A stretch of DNA of 14,995 nt, taken from assembly GCA_945871335.1 (NCBI GenBank), contig CAMBWM010000030.1, positions 1-14,995 on the forward strand, in the 5' to 3' direction. How positions within the stretch are numbered: the first letter of the stretch is position 1; every line of letters begins with the position of its first letter. Under the pieces are notes generated by a model. It ran no database searches and was not told the DNA's origin. It saw only the letters and a list, made by a program, of their open reading frames with translations. Origin of the DNA: Polaromonas sp. YR568 (lineage in GTDB: Bacteria; Pseudomonadota; Gammaproteobacteria; Burkholderiales; Burkholderiaceae). Shown here piece by piece: positions 1 to 7,272 of this stretch. A program made the translations under genes and the position numbers.

Positions 1-777
1 CTGGTGGCCGGTCGCGGTTTTGAGCGCCTGCGTGCTGCCGGCATCGAGGTCGAGGTCGGCGCGGGTGAGCAGGCCGCCCGGGAATTGAACATCGGCTTTT
101 TCAGCCGCATGCTGCGGCAAACGCCCTGGGTGCGCATGAAAACCGCCGCCTCACTCGACGGCACCACCGCCTTGGCCAACGGCCAAAGCCAGTGGATCAC
201 CTCACCCGAGGCGCGTGCCGACGGCCATGCCTGGCGCGCTCGCGCCTCGGCCGTGCTGACCGGCATCGGTACGGTGCTGCAAGACAACCCGGGCCTGGAT
301 GTGCGCTTGGTGCCTTGCAGCCGTCAGCCGCACCGCATCATCATCGACAGCGCACTGCAAACGCCGCTGGACGCGCGTATCTTTATGCCAGAAGGCGAGG
401 TCTGGATCTACACCGCCAGTCAGGACGCGGCCAAAACCCGGGCCCTGCAAGCGCGTGGTGCCAGCGTGCACTGCTTGCCGGGCTCGAACGGCAAGGTGGA
501 TCTGGCCGCCGTTCTGCGCGATCTCGGGCAGCGCCAAATCAACGAACTGCACGTGGAAGCCGGCTTCAAGCTCAACGGCTCTTTGGTGCGTGAAGGTCTG
601 GTCGATGAGTTTTTGGTCTATCTTGCCCCTAAGTTACTCGGCCCGGGCCAGGGCATGCTGGCACTGGCGGCGCTGCCTGCTTTGGCAGATGCCCTAGCGC
701 TTGAATTCATGTCTGTCGAGCGCGTCGGGCCGGACTTAAGGCTGCTGGCGCGGGTCCCGGGACGAGGCAATTTTTAA
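1..777 (+). CDS. ribD: Riboflavin biosynthesis protein RibD, reductase domain (5' truncated)
   Basis: The window cuts this gene; the frame is open from base 1 and ends at TAA 775-777. RibD is a two-domain enzyme: an N-terminal zinc deaminase acts on the pyrimidine made from GTP and a C-terminal NADPH-dependent reductase reduces its ribosyl side chain. Only the end of the deaminase region and the whole reductase domain are visible. Family hallmarks are the stretch reading VRMKTAASLDGTTAL near the start, the TGIGTVLQDNP segment that forms part of the active site, and the late block ELHVEAGFKLNGSLV followed by VDEFLVYLAPKLLG. The usual EGG of that block reads EAG here, which I take as lineage variation. 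It leads a riboflavin gene run, 40 bp before ribE. The zinc-binding deaminase motifs lie outside the window, so their integrity cannot be judged. Confidence 0.95.
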   Translation: MVAGRGFERLRAAGIEVEVGAGEQAARELNIGFFSRMLRQTPWVRMKTAASLDGTTALANGQSQWITSPEARADGHAWRARASAVLTGIGTVLQDNPGLDVRLVPCSRQPHRIIIDSALQTPLDARIFMPEGEVWIYTASQDAAKTRALQARGASVHCLPGSNGKVDLAAVLRDLGQRQINELHVEAGFKLNGSLVREGLVDEFLVYLAPKLLGPGQGMLALAALPALADALALEFMSVERVGPDLRLLARVPGRGNF

Positions 778-817
778 ACCGGGCCGGATCAGGCCCATTT
801 ACCTGCGAAAATAGCGC

Positions 818-1459
818 ATGTTTACCGGAATCATCACCGGCGTGGGGCGCATCGTCACTGTCCACCGCCTGGGCAGCTCTTTAGACCATGGCAATCGATT
901 GACCATCGAAACACCATCGGGCTACCTCGACGACGTCGGCCCTGGCGACAGCATCGCGCTCAATGGCGCGTGCATGACCGCCACCCACCTGGACGCCGCA
1001 CGCAACCAGTTCACCATCGACATGTCGGCCGAATCGCTTCGCAAAACCTGCGGCCTGTCCGACCCCGGTCCCATCAACCTCGAAAAAGCGCTGCGCGCCA
1101 ACGACCGCCTGGGCGGCCACATTGTCTCGGGCCATGTCGACGGTATCGGCAGCGTCACCTATTTCGCCCAGATCGGCGAGAGCTGGGAGCTGCGCATTCT
1201 GGCTCCCGCCGGCATCAGCAAGTATTTAGCCTACAAGGGCTCGATCACGGTCAACGGCGTCAGCCTGACAGTCAACAGCGTGAATGACCTTGCCGGGCCC
1301 GACGCCGGTTGCGAGATCAGCATCAACCTCATCCCTCACACCGTCGAGAACACGGCCTTGGGCCAGCTTCAATCGGGCAGCCAAGTCAACCTGGAGATTG
1401 ACCTGATCGCCCGCTACGTGGAGCGCATGCTCCAGGACAAACCGAAAGCCTCAGCATGA
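818..1459 (+). CDS. ribE: Riboflavin synthase, alpha chain
   Basis: This enzyme joins two molecules of 6,7-dimethyl-8-ribityllumazine to give riboflavin and a pyrimidine that is recycled to lumazine synthase. The 213-residue protein has the normal length and starts with the signature MFTGII. It shows two tandem lumazine-binding barrels: the first covers about residues 1-97, the second begins near GGHIVSGHVDGIGSV and contains the SITVNGVSLTVN repeat counterpart of the first-half SIALNGACMTA. The ATG at 818 fixes the conserved N-terminus, which is part of the active site, although no strong ribosome binding site precedes it. Its TGA overlaps the ATG of ribBX (ATGA, 1456-1459), so the two are probably translationally coupled. 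The symbol is ribE in proteobacterial usage (ribC in some genomes). Confidence 0.96.
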   Translation: MFTGIITGVGRIVTVHRLGSSLDHGNRLTIETPSGYLDDVGPGDSIALNGACMTATHLDAARNQFTIDMSAESLRKTCGLSDPGPINLEKALRANDRLGGHIVSGHVDGIGSVTYFAQIGESWELRILAPAGISKYLAYKGSITVNGVSLTVNSVNDLAGPDAGCEISINLIPHTVENTALGQLQSGSQVNLEIDLIARYVERMLQDKPKASA

Positions 1460-2562
1460 CACTTGAAGTTTCACCCGTTGAGGACATCGTGGCCGACATG
1501 GCGGCAGGCAAGATCGTCATCCTGATTGACGAAGAAGACCGCGAAAACGAGGGCGATCTGGTGCTGGCAGCAGACCACGTTAGCGCTGAAGCCATCAACT
1601 TCATGGCCCGCTTCGGCCGCGGCCTGATCTGCCTGACGCTCACGCGTGAACGCTGCGAACGCCTGCAACTGCCACCCATGACCGCCCGCAACGGCGACAA
1701 GAAAGGCACTGCCTTCACCGTCTCGATTGAAGCGGCTGAAGGCGTGAGCACCGGCATTTCTGCCGCCGACCGCTCCCGCACGGTGCAAGCGGCAGTGGCT
1801 AAAAACGCCCAGGTCGACGACCTCGTGCAACCGGGCCATATTTTTCCGCTGCAGGCCGTAGACGGCGGCGTGCTGATGCGCGCCGGCCACACCGAAGCCG
1901 GTTGCGACCTGGCGGCCATGGCCGGCTGCTCGCCGGCGTCGGTGATCTGCGAGATCATGAACGACGACGGCACCATGGCGCGTCTGCCCGACCTGCTGAT
2001 CTTTGCCCAGACGCATGGCCTGAAGATTGGCACCATTGCCGATTTGATCGAACACCGCAGCCGGCACGAATCGTTGATCGAAAAAATCGGCACCCGTACG
2101 CTGCAAACCGCGTTTGGTGAATTCACGGCGCACGCTTTCAAAGACAAGCCCAGCCAGGGCGTGCACCTGGCGCTGGTCAAAGGGCAATGGGTCGTCGACG
2201 AGACCGTGGCCGCGCGCGTGCACGAGCCGCTGTCGGTGTTTGACGCACTTGAAGTCGGCCGGACCATGCACTCCTGGAGCCTGGACCAAAGTCTGCAGCT
2301 TGTTGCTGCTGAGGGCCGGGGCGTGGTGGTGCTGCTGAACTGCGGTGAGAGCGGCGCGCAGTTGCTGGCGCAGTTTGAAGGCACGGCCAAAGCCAGCCAC
2401 GCCCCCGGGCGCGGCCGCATGGACTTGCGCTCTTACGGCATAGGCGCACAAATTTTGCGTAACTGCGGCGTCAACAAAATGAGACTCATGGGCAACCCGC
2501 GCCGCATGCCCAGCATGACAGGTTACGGCCTGGAAATTACCGGCTACATCAACAAGCCATGA
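1456..2562 (+). CDS. ribBX: 3,4-dihydroxy-2-butanone 4-phosphate synthase with degenerate GTP cyclohydrolase II-like domain (RibBX type)
   Basis: The N-terminal ~200 residues are a complete DHBP synthase, which converts ribulose 5-phosphate to the four-carbon donor for lumazine synthase. Its acidic metal/substrate loop DEEDRENEGD lies at residues 25-34, and FTVSIEA, the GVSTGISAADR block and RAGHTEAGCDL (from residue 142) all match the family. The C-terminal ~165 residues have the fold order of GTP cyclohydrolase II (an ARVHEPL segment, then EGRGVVVLL, then a DLRSYGIGAQIL stretch). However, the zinc ligands normally found as C...C-D-C after the ARVH segment are absent (that stretch reads VFDALEVGRTMHSWSLDQSL), and the catalytic segment after EGRG is also unlike active enzymes. 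It therefore fits the RibBX variant known in Proteobacteria rather than bifunctional RibBA. It overlaps ribE by 4 bp, and a GAAGGA motif at its stop serves ribH. Confidence 0.93.
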   Translation: MTLEVSPVEDIVADMAAGKIVILIDEEDRENEGDLVLAADHVSAEAINFMARFGRGLICLTLTRERCERLQLPPMTARNGDKKGTAFTVSIEAAEGVSTGISAADRSRTVQAAVAKNAQVDDLVQPGHIFPLQAVDGGVLMRAGHTEAGCDLAAMAGCSPASVICEIMNDDGTMARLPDLLIFAQTHGLKIGTIADLIEHRSRHESLIEKIGTRTLQTAFGEFTAHAFKDKPSQGVHLALVKGQWVVDETVAARVHEPLSVFDALEVGRTMHSWSLDQSLQLVAAEGRGVVVLLNCGESGAQLLAQFEGTAKASHAPGRGRMDLRSYGIGAQILRNCGVNKMRLMGNPRRMPSMTGYGLEITGYINKP

Positions 2563-2574
2563 AGGACACCCCAC

Positions 2575-3039
2575 GTGTTTGAAGCAGACAAAGGCCAAGC
2601 CGCGCCACTCAAGGGACAGGGACTGTCCATCGGCATCGTGCAGGCACGCTTCAACGAAGGTGTCACCAATGCGCTGGCCGCCGCCTGCATCGCCGAGCTG
2701 CAAGTGCACGGTGTACAAGCTGCGCAGATCCACCATATCAAGGTACCCGGCGCACTTGAAGTGCCTCTGGCCTTGCAGGCGCTGGCCGAAACCGAAAACT
2801 ACGACGCACTCATCGCGCTGGGCTGCATCATCCGCGGTGAGACGTATCACTTTGAACTGGTGGCCAACGAAAGCGGCGCCGCTGTCACGCGGCTGGCGCT
2901 GGACTACCGGATACCGATCGCCAACGCTATTCTGACCACCGAAAACCTTGCCCAGGCCCAGGCCCGGCAAGAGGAAAAAGGCCGCGACGCTGCCCGTGTC
3001 GCCATCGAAATGGCCATGCTACTCGACGATCTTTCCTGA
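2575..3039 (+). CDS. ribH: 6,7-dimethyl-8-ribityllumazine synthase
   Basis: Lumazine synthase condenses the pyrimidine made through RibD with the DHBP made by RibB, giving the substrate of riboflavin synthase. The protein is 154 residues, as usual. It shows the early substrate-binding segment [10 protein letters not shown], the [13 protein letters not shown] block, the [15 protein letters not shown] segment carrying the catalytic histidine, and the C-terminal [12 protein letters not shown] followed by an ALEM-like helix. The start is a GTG at 2575. It is supported by GAAGGA at 2561-2566 with 8 nt spacing and by the position of the conserved strand right after it. Homologues assemble into 60-subunit shells or smaller oligomers; which form applies cannot be told from the sequence. 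It directly precedes nusB, an arrangement common in proteobacteria. Confidence 0.96.
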   Translation: MFEADKGQAAPLKGQGLSIGIVQARFNEGVTNALAAACIAELQVHGVQAAQIHHIKVPGALEVPLALQALAETENYDALIALGCIIRGETYHFELVANESGAAVTRLALDYRIPIANAILTTENLAQAQARQEEKGRDAARVAIEMAMLLDDLS

Positions 3040-3040
3040 A

Positions 3041-3553
3041 ATGAACATGACCTCCGCTCCCAAACGCCCCCCGCAGAGCCGCACCGGCCTGACCGATACG
3101 GGCGTCAAAAAAGCCGCCGACAAATCAGCCCGCACCCGCGCACGCGAGTTCGCACTCCAAGCGCTTTACCAGCACCTGGTGGGCGGTAATGAAGCCGACG
3201 CCATCGATGCCTTCACGCGCGATCTGGTCGGTTTTCACAAAGCAGATGCTGTTCACTTTGACGCTTTGCTGCATGGCTGTATTGAAGGCGCCGTGGCGCT
3301 GGACGCCGCCATCCTTCCGCTCTTGGACCGCAAGATGAACGAGATCTCGCCTGTCGAGCATGCCGTGCTGTGGATTGGTGCTTACGAATTTCAGCACTGC
3401 CCCGATGTTCCCTGGCGCGTCATTCTCAACGAATGCATCGAACTGGCCAAGGCTTTTGGCGGCACCGACGGCCACAAGTGGGTTAACGGCGTGCTCAACC
3501 AACTCGCGCCCAGCTTGCGGTCTGCAGAGGTGGCCGGCGACAGAAACCGCTGA
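3041..3553 (+). CDS. nusB: Transcription antitermination factor NusB
   Basis: NusB binds boxA RNA together with NusE (ribosomal protein S10) and supports antitermination of rRNA operons. The 170-residue product has a basic, low-complexity N-terminal extension (about residues 1-28) and then the all-helical NusB fold. It begins at [16 protein letters not shown], continues through [23 protein letters not shown] and ends with [19 protein letters not shown] followed by [12 protein letters not shown], all strongly typical. The ATG at 3041 lies one base after the ribH stop; a second in-frame ATG at 3047 is equally possible. A longer reading frame back to 2948 lies inside ribH and would add residues unlike any NusB, so I do not use it. 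The tight junction suggests co-transcription with the riboflavin genes. Confidence 0.95.
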   Translation: MNMTSAPKRPPQSRTGLTDTGVKKAADKSARTRAREFALQALYQHLVGGNEADAIDAFTRDLVGFHKADAVHFDALLHGCIEGAVALDAAILPLLDRKMNEISPVEHAVLWIGAYEFQHCPDVPWRVILNECIELAKAFGGTDGHKWVNGVLNQLAPSLRSAEVAGDRNR

Positions 3554-3564
3554 GACCAGGCGCC

Positions 3565-4788
3565 GTGGTGAGAATTTCCAATCGCGCCCAAAAAATTGAG
3601 CCCTTCTATGTGATGGAAGTTGCCAAAGCTGCCTCTGCGCTGGCGTCACAGTTTGCCGACAGCAGCCGGCCAATGATTTTTTTAAACATCGGCGAGCCTG
3701 ACTTTAGTGCGCCACCGCTGGTGCAAGAGGCCGCAGCGCGCGCTATTTCGCAAGGCCACACGCAGTACACGCAGGCTACCGGCTTGCCGGCGCTGCGCGA
3801 GAAAATCAGCGCTTGGTATGCCAGCCGCTTCGGTGTCGATGTCGCGCCCGGCCGCATCATCGTCACGGCCGGCGCCTCGGCGGCACTGCACCTGGCTTGC
3901 CTGGCCCTGATCGAAGCGGGCGACGAGATTCTGATGCCGGACCCAAGCTATCCCTGCAACCGGCATTTTGTGGGTGCTGCAGAGGGCCGCTCCACCTTGA
4001 TTCCAACCACTGCGGCTGAACGCTTTCAGCTCACCACCGAGAAAGTTGACGCCGCCTGGAGCGCGCAGACGCGCGGCGTCCTGCTGGCCTCACCTTCGAA
4101 TCCGACCGGCACCTCGATTGCGCCTGACGAATTGCAGCGCCTGCACAGCCTGGTGCACAGCCGCGGCGGCATCACGCTCATGGACGAGATTTACCTGGGT
4201 CTGAGCTTTCAAGAACGCTTTGGCCAGACGGCGCTGGCCATGCCCGGAGAACTGGGCCAGAGCATCATCAGCGTCAACAGTTTTTCCAAGTACTTCAACA
4301 TGACGGGCTGGCGGCTCGGCTGGCTGGTGGTGCCCGAGGCGCTCGCCCCGGTGATCGAGCGCATGGCGCAAAACCTCTTCATCTGCCCGAGCACCGTGGC
4401 CCAACACGCGGCCCTGGCCTGTTTTGAGCCCGAGAGCCTGGCCGAGTACGAACGCCGCCGCGCTGAGTTCAAAGCCAGGCGCGATTACTTCATTCCCGAA
4501 CTCAACCGCCTGGGCTTGACGGTGCCGGTGATGCCGGACGGTGCTTTTTATGCCTACGCCGACTGCAGCGCCGCCGTGAACAAACTGGATCTACGGGGTG
4601 GCCAGCCGGACGGCACCGGCGGCAGTTGGGACTTTGCTTTTGAACTCATGCAGCGCGCCCGCCTGGCAGTGACACCCGGGCGCGACTTCGGTCAGGCAGC
4701 GCCGGCCAAATACATTCGCTTTTCAACCGCCAGCTCGATGACGCATCTGCAAGAAGCAGTGGCACGCCTGGAGTCGATTCTTGCTTAA
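3565..4788 (+). CDS. Pyridoxal-phosphate aminotransferase, class I/II
   Basis: This is a fold-type I PLP aminotransferase of 407 residues, normal for the family. Visible signatures are the substrate-loop LNIGEPDFSAPP, the GHTQYTQATGLPALR segment, the cofactor-phosphate region VTAGASAALHL, the SNPTG motif (N179), the MDEIYLGL segment with D207 and Y210, the Schiff-base lysine K242 in NSFSKYFNMTGWRLGW, and R385 in IRFSTASS for the substrate carboxylate. All key residues are present, so it should be active; substrate choice (alanine, aspartate, aromatic or other) cannot be read from these motifs. Two adjacent GTG codons at 3565 and 3568 could start it; an AGG at 3558-3560 favours 3568 slightly. 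It lies 11 bp after nusB, and its end overlaps the ybgC start, so it may be transcribed with both. Confidence 0.92.
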   Translation: MVRISNRAQKIEPFYVMEVAKAASALASQFADSSRPMIFLNIGEPDFSAPPLVQEAAARAISQGHTQYTQATGLPALREKISAWYASRFGVDVAPGRIIVTAGASAALHLACLALIEAGDEILMPDPSYPCNRHFVGAAEGRSTLIPTTAAERFQLTTEKVDAAWSAQTRGVLLASPSNPTGTSIAPDELQRLHSLVHSRGGITLMDEIYLGLSFQERFGQTALAMPGELGQSIISVNSFSKYFNMTGWRLGWLVVPEALAPVIERMAQNLFICPSTVAQHAALACFEPESLAEYERRRAEFKARRDYFIPELNRLGLTVPVMPDGAFYAYADCSAAVNKLDLRGGQPDGTGGSWDFAFELMQRARLAVTPGRDFGQAAPAKYIRFSTASSMTHLQEAVARLESILA

Positions 4789-5212
4789 GCCGGTGCCGTC
4801 CCCTTTCAGCTGGACGCTGAGAATTTACTGGGAAGACACAGACGCCGGTGGCATCGTTTTTTATGCCAATTACCTGAAATTTTTTGAGCGTGCGCGCACC
4901 GAGTGGTTGCGCTCTCTGGGCATTGAGCAGCAAGCTTTGCGCGCGCAAAGCGGCGGTATGTTCATCGTCACTCAAACCGAGGTGCGTCACTTGTTACCAT
5001 GTCGACTGGACGATGAAATCGTTGTGACTGCCGGGCTGCTTGAAAGCGGGCGCGCGTCCATGACGATACAGCAGCAGGCTTTTTTAAAAACGCCTGGTCA
5101 GCCGCAACTGATCGCCGAAGCCAGCATCCGCATCGGCTGGGTCAACGCCACCAGCCTCAAGCCCGCACGCCTACCTACTTCTATTTTGGACAGTCTGGAG
5201 AAACGCTCATGA
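4781..5212 (+). CDS. ybgC: Tol-Pal system-associated acyl-CoA thioesterase YbgC
   Basis: YbgC is a small hotdog-fold thioesterase nearly always encoded just before tolQ, and it is thought to act on acyl-CoA or acyl-ACP at the inner membrane. The 143-residue product carries the family signature YWEDTDAGGIVFYANYLKFF followed by ERARTEWLR. D21 matches the catalytic aspartate (D18 of the E. coli protein). The start is a TTG at 4781, overlapping the aminotransferase by 8 nt. GGAG at 4770-4773 with 7 nt spacing supports it over the in-frame GTG at 4793, which has no such site. Its stop overlaps the tolQ start as ATGA (5209-5212). This unbroken coupling ties it to the tol genes. Confidence 0.93.
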   Translation: MLKPVPSPFSWTLRIYWEDTDAGGIVFYANYLKFFERARTEWLRSLGIEQQALRAQSGGMFIVTQTEVRHLLPCRLDDEIVVTAGLLESGRASMTIQQQAFLKTPGQPQLIAEASIRIGWVNATSLKPARLPTSILDSLEKRS

Positions 5213-5901
5213 ACCAAGATCTTTCAATCATCCATCTCATCCTGAACGCCAGCTGGGTGGTGCAAGCCGTGGTCGCGCTGCTGGTGTGTATATCGATAGC
5301 CAGCTGGGCGGCCATCTTTAGCAAAATCGTGGCTCTGCGGCGGGTGGCCGCGCTCAACGACGAGTTTGACCGCGACTTCTGGTCAGGCACCAGCCTCAAC
5401 GAGCTGTTTGCCGCCGCCACACAAAACGCCCGCGGCACCGGCCCGATGGAACGCATTTTTGCCAGCGGTATGCGGGAGTATCAAAAACTGCGTGAGCGCC
5501 GTGTGCTGGACACCGGCGCCTTGCTTGACGGCGCACGCCGCGCCATGCGGGCCAGCTACCAGCGCGAACTCGACAGCATCGAGTCCAACCTGTCGTTTCT
5601 GGCGACTGTCGGCTCAGTCTCGCCTTACATCGGATTGTTCGGCACGGTTTGGGGCATCATGCACGCGTTCACGGGATTAGCTGCACTCGAGCAAGTCACG
5701 TTGGCCAGTGTGGCGCCCGGCATTGCCGAAGCCCTGGTGGCCACGGCCATCGCCCTCTTTGCAGCCATCCCGGCCGTGGTCGGCTACAACCGTTTTGCGC
5801 ACGACATTGACCGCATAGCCAACAAGCTAGAGACCTTCATCGAAGAGTTCTCCAACATCCTGCAACGTAATCTGGGCGCTCAGTCGGCCTCTGGTCACTG
5901 A
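5209..5901 (+). CDS. tolQ: Tol-Pal system protein TolQ (MotA/TolQ/ExbB proton channel)
   Basis: TolQ and TolR form the inner-membrane proton channel that energises TolA for outer-membrane constriction at division. The 230-residue protein has three predicted membrane segments at about 15-38, 128-152 and 172-193, separated by a large cytoplasmic loop of charged sequence, the standard topology. Signature segments are SNLSFLATVGSVSPYIGLFG, GTVWGIMHAF and VAPGIAEALVATAIALFAAIPAV. The ATG at 5209 overlaps the ybgC stop and has GGAG at 5197-5200 with 8 nt spacing. The ExbB/MotA relatives share the fold, but the ybgC-tolQ-tolR-tolA context makes TolQ the firm call. Confidence 0.96.
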   Translation: MNQDLSIIHLILNASWVVQAVVALLVCISIASWAAIFSKIVALRRVAALNDEFDRDFWSGTSLNELFAAATQNARGTGPMERIFASGMREYQKLRERRVLDTGALLDGARRAMRASYQRELDSIESNLSFLATVGSVSPYIGLFGTVWGIMHAFTGLAALEQVTLASVAPGIAEALVATAIALFAAIPAVVGYNRFAHDIDRIANKLETFIEEFSNILQRNLGAQSASGH

Positions 5902-5930
5902 GCGGCCTGTGCATTAACGGAGCCCGACAC

Positions 5931-6365
5931 ATGCCTGCAGTCAACTCACGCGGCCGCGGTCGCCGCACCATCAGCGAAATCAATATGGTGCCCTTCATCG
6001 ACGTGATGCTGGTGTTGCTCATCATCTTCATGGTGACCGCGCCACTGATCACGCCCAGCGTGATCGCCCTGCCCCGCGTCGGCAAAGCGCCGGCCCAGCC
6101 GCCCAAACCCATCGAAGTGCTGATCGACAAAAATAAAGTTATTCAGATCAAGGCATACGGCACGCCTGTCACCACCCAGCTCAGTGAGGTCGGCAACACT
6201 GTCAAGCGCCTGCAGCCTGCCGTGCCCCAAGGCGAGCAGCCCTCGCCCGTGGTGATCAGCGCAGACAAATCCATCCCCTACGAAACCGTGGTGGATGTCA
6301 TGGACTCTCTGCAACGCGCCGGTGTTTTGCGTGTTGGTCTGTCGGTGCAAAGCGGAAAAAAGTAA
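5931..6365 (+). CDS. tolR: Tol-Pal system protein TolR (ExbD/TolR family)
   Basis: TolR is the single-span partner of TolQ. The 144-residue product has a short basic cytoplasmic head (SRGRGRRTISEINMVP). One membrane segment at about residues 21-40 carries the conserved proton-path aspartate, D24, within FIDVMLVLLIIFMV. A periplasmic domain follows, with the usual PVVISADKSIPYETVVDVMD segment near its end. It starts 29 bp after tolQ with GGAG at 5919-5922 and 8 nt spacing. The length and layout are normal. ExbD would look alike, but the neighbouring genes are tol genes rather than an iron-uptake cluster. Confidence 0.95.
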   Translation: MPAVNSRGRGRRTISEINMVPFIDVMLVLLIIFMVTAPLITPSVIALPRVGKAPAQPPKPIEVLIDKNKVIQIKAYGTPVTTQLSEVGNTVKRLQPAVPQGEQPSPVVISADKSIPYETVVDVMDSLQRAGVLRVGLSVQSGKK

Positions 6366-6380
6366 AACCGCCTGACCCAG

Positions 6381-7253
6381 ATGTCCAATGTTGATGACCG
6401 CTCAGACCTTGCGCCCCGCGCCGAACCGGGTGTGTTGCGCGCGTTCGGCTTGGCCTTGCTGGTGCATCTGTTGCTACTCACCGCGCTGACCTGGGGCGTG
6501 AGTTGGAAAAACAAAGACCAGTCTCTTAGCTTTGAAGCCGAGCTCTGGTCAGCCTTACCCCAAGAAGCAGCACCGCCGCTGGAGGCCCCTCCTCCGCCGC
6601 CGCCCGAGCCGGTAGCACCACCGGCACCCGCTCCTGCACCTGCGCCGCCACCCAAGGCCGAAGCTGTGCCCGATGCCGACATTGCCATCGAGCGTGAGAA
6701 AAAACGCTTGGTCGAAGACAAAAAGAAAGCTCAGGCTCTGGCCGATAAAACTGAAAAAGCTAAAAAAATAGAAGAGGCCAAAAAACTCGCTGAAGACAAA
6801 GCCAAAGCGGCCAAGCAAGCCAAGCTCGAAGCCAAAAAACAAGCTGTTCAAAAAGAACAGCTGGCTAAAAAAGAAGCCGTGCTGGCGGCTGTACAACGCA
6901 AAGAAAACCTGGAAAGGCAAAATGCCCTTCTAGGCGCCACAGGCGGGGCACAGGCCGCAGGCGCGGCACTGAAAGCCAGCGGCCCCTCTGCCACCTATGG
7001 CAGCAAGGTGCGCGCCAAGGTCAAGCCCAACATCATCTTCACCGAAGACATCGCCGGCAACCCGGTCGCAGAAGTGGAAGTACGCACCACCCTGGACGGC
7101 ACGATCATCAGCCAGCGCCTTGTCAAGACCAGCGGGAACAAGGCATGGGATGAGGCCGTGATCAAGGCCATCATCCGAACTGAAACCATGCCGCGCGACA
7201 CTGACGGCCGGGTGCCGACCCCGATGATCATCGAGTTCAGGCCGAAGGACTGA
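6381..7253 (+). CDS. tolA: Cell envelope integrity protein TolA
   Basis: TolA spans the periplasm, linking TolQR in the inner membrane to TolB/Pal at the outer membrane. The 290-residue protein shows the expected order. A membrane anchor lies at about 19-40. A proline-rich segment at about 62-91 is dominated by P, A and E. A Lys/Ala/Glu-rich, charged helical stretch at about 102-183 is likely to be a long coil, and a C-terminal TonB-like domain at about 205-290 contains VAEVEVRTTLDGTIISQRLV and ends with PTPMIIEFRPKD. The helical part is short compared with the enterobacterial protein. It lies 15 bp after tolR without a clear ribosome binding site. Downstream, no tolB or pal follows: dnaE begins 19 bp later on the other strand. 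A TonB-like protein is the only real alternative, and context argues against it. Confidence 0.92.
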   Translation: MSNVDDRSDLAPRAEPGVLRAFGLALLVHLLLLTALTWGVSWKNKDQSLSFEAELWSALPQEAAPPLEAPPPPPPEPVAPPAPAPAPAPPPKAEAVPDADIAIEREKKRLVEDKKKAQALADKTEKAKKIEEAKKLAEDKAKAAKQAKLEAKKQAVQKEQLAKKEAVLAAVQRKENLERQNALLGATGGAQAAGAALKASGPSATYGSKVRAKVKPNIIFTEDIAGNPVAEVEVRTTLDGTIISQRLVKTSGNKAWDEAVIKAIIRTETMPRDTDGRVPTPMIIEFRPKD

Positions 7254-7272
7254 GGGGGGCAGGAATGACGCC

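Noticed and set aside
778..817. FMN riboswitch or terminator between ribD and ribE
   Set aside because: Only 40 bp are available, far too short for an RFN element; the 5-bp GGGCC/GGCCC hairpin at 781-796 is weak and has no T tract.
1471..2970. A 499-codon - strand frame opposite ribBX and ribH
   Set aside because: Antisense to two clearly real genes, spanning their junction, with no recognisable domain.
2948..3040. A longer NusB frame beginning inside ribH
   Set aside because: It overlaps the conserved end of ribH and adds residues unlike NusB; ATG 3041 right after the ribH stop fits better.
6570..6650. Proline/alanine-rich stretch considered as a DNA repeat
   Set aside because: It is the normal proline-rich linker of TolA, with codon variation and no exact tandem repeat unit.
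7254..7272. Bidirectional terminator between tolA and dnaE
   Set aside because: Nineteen bases with no inverted repeat or T tract were found.
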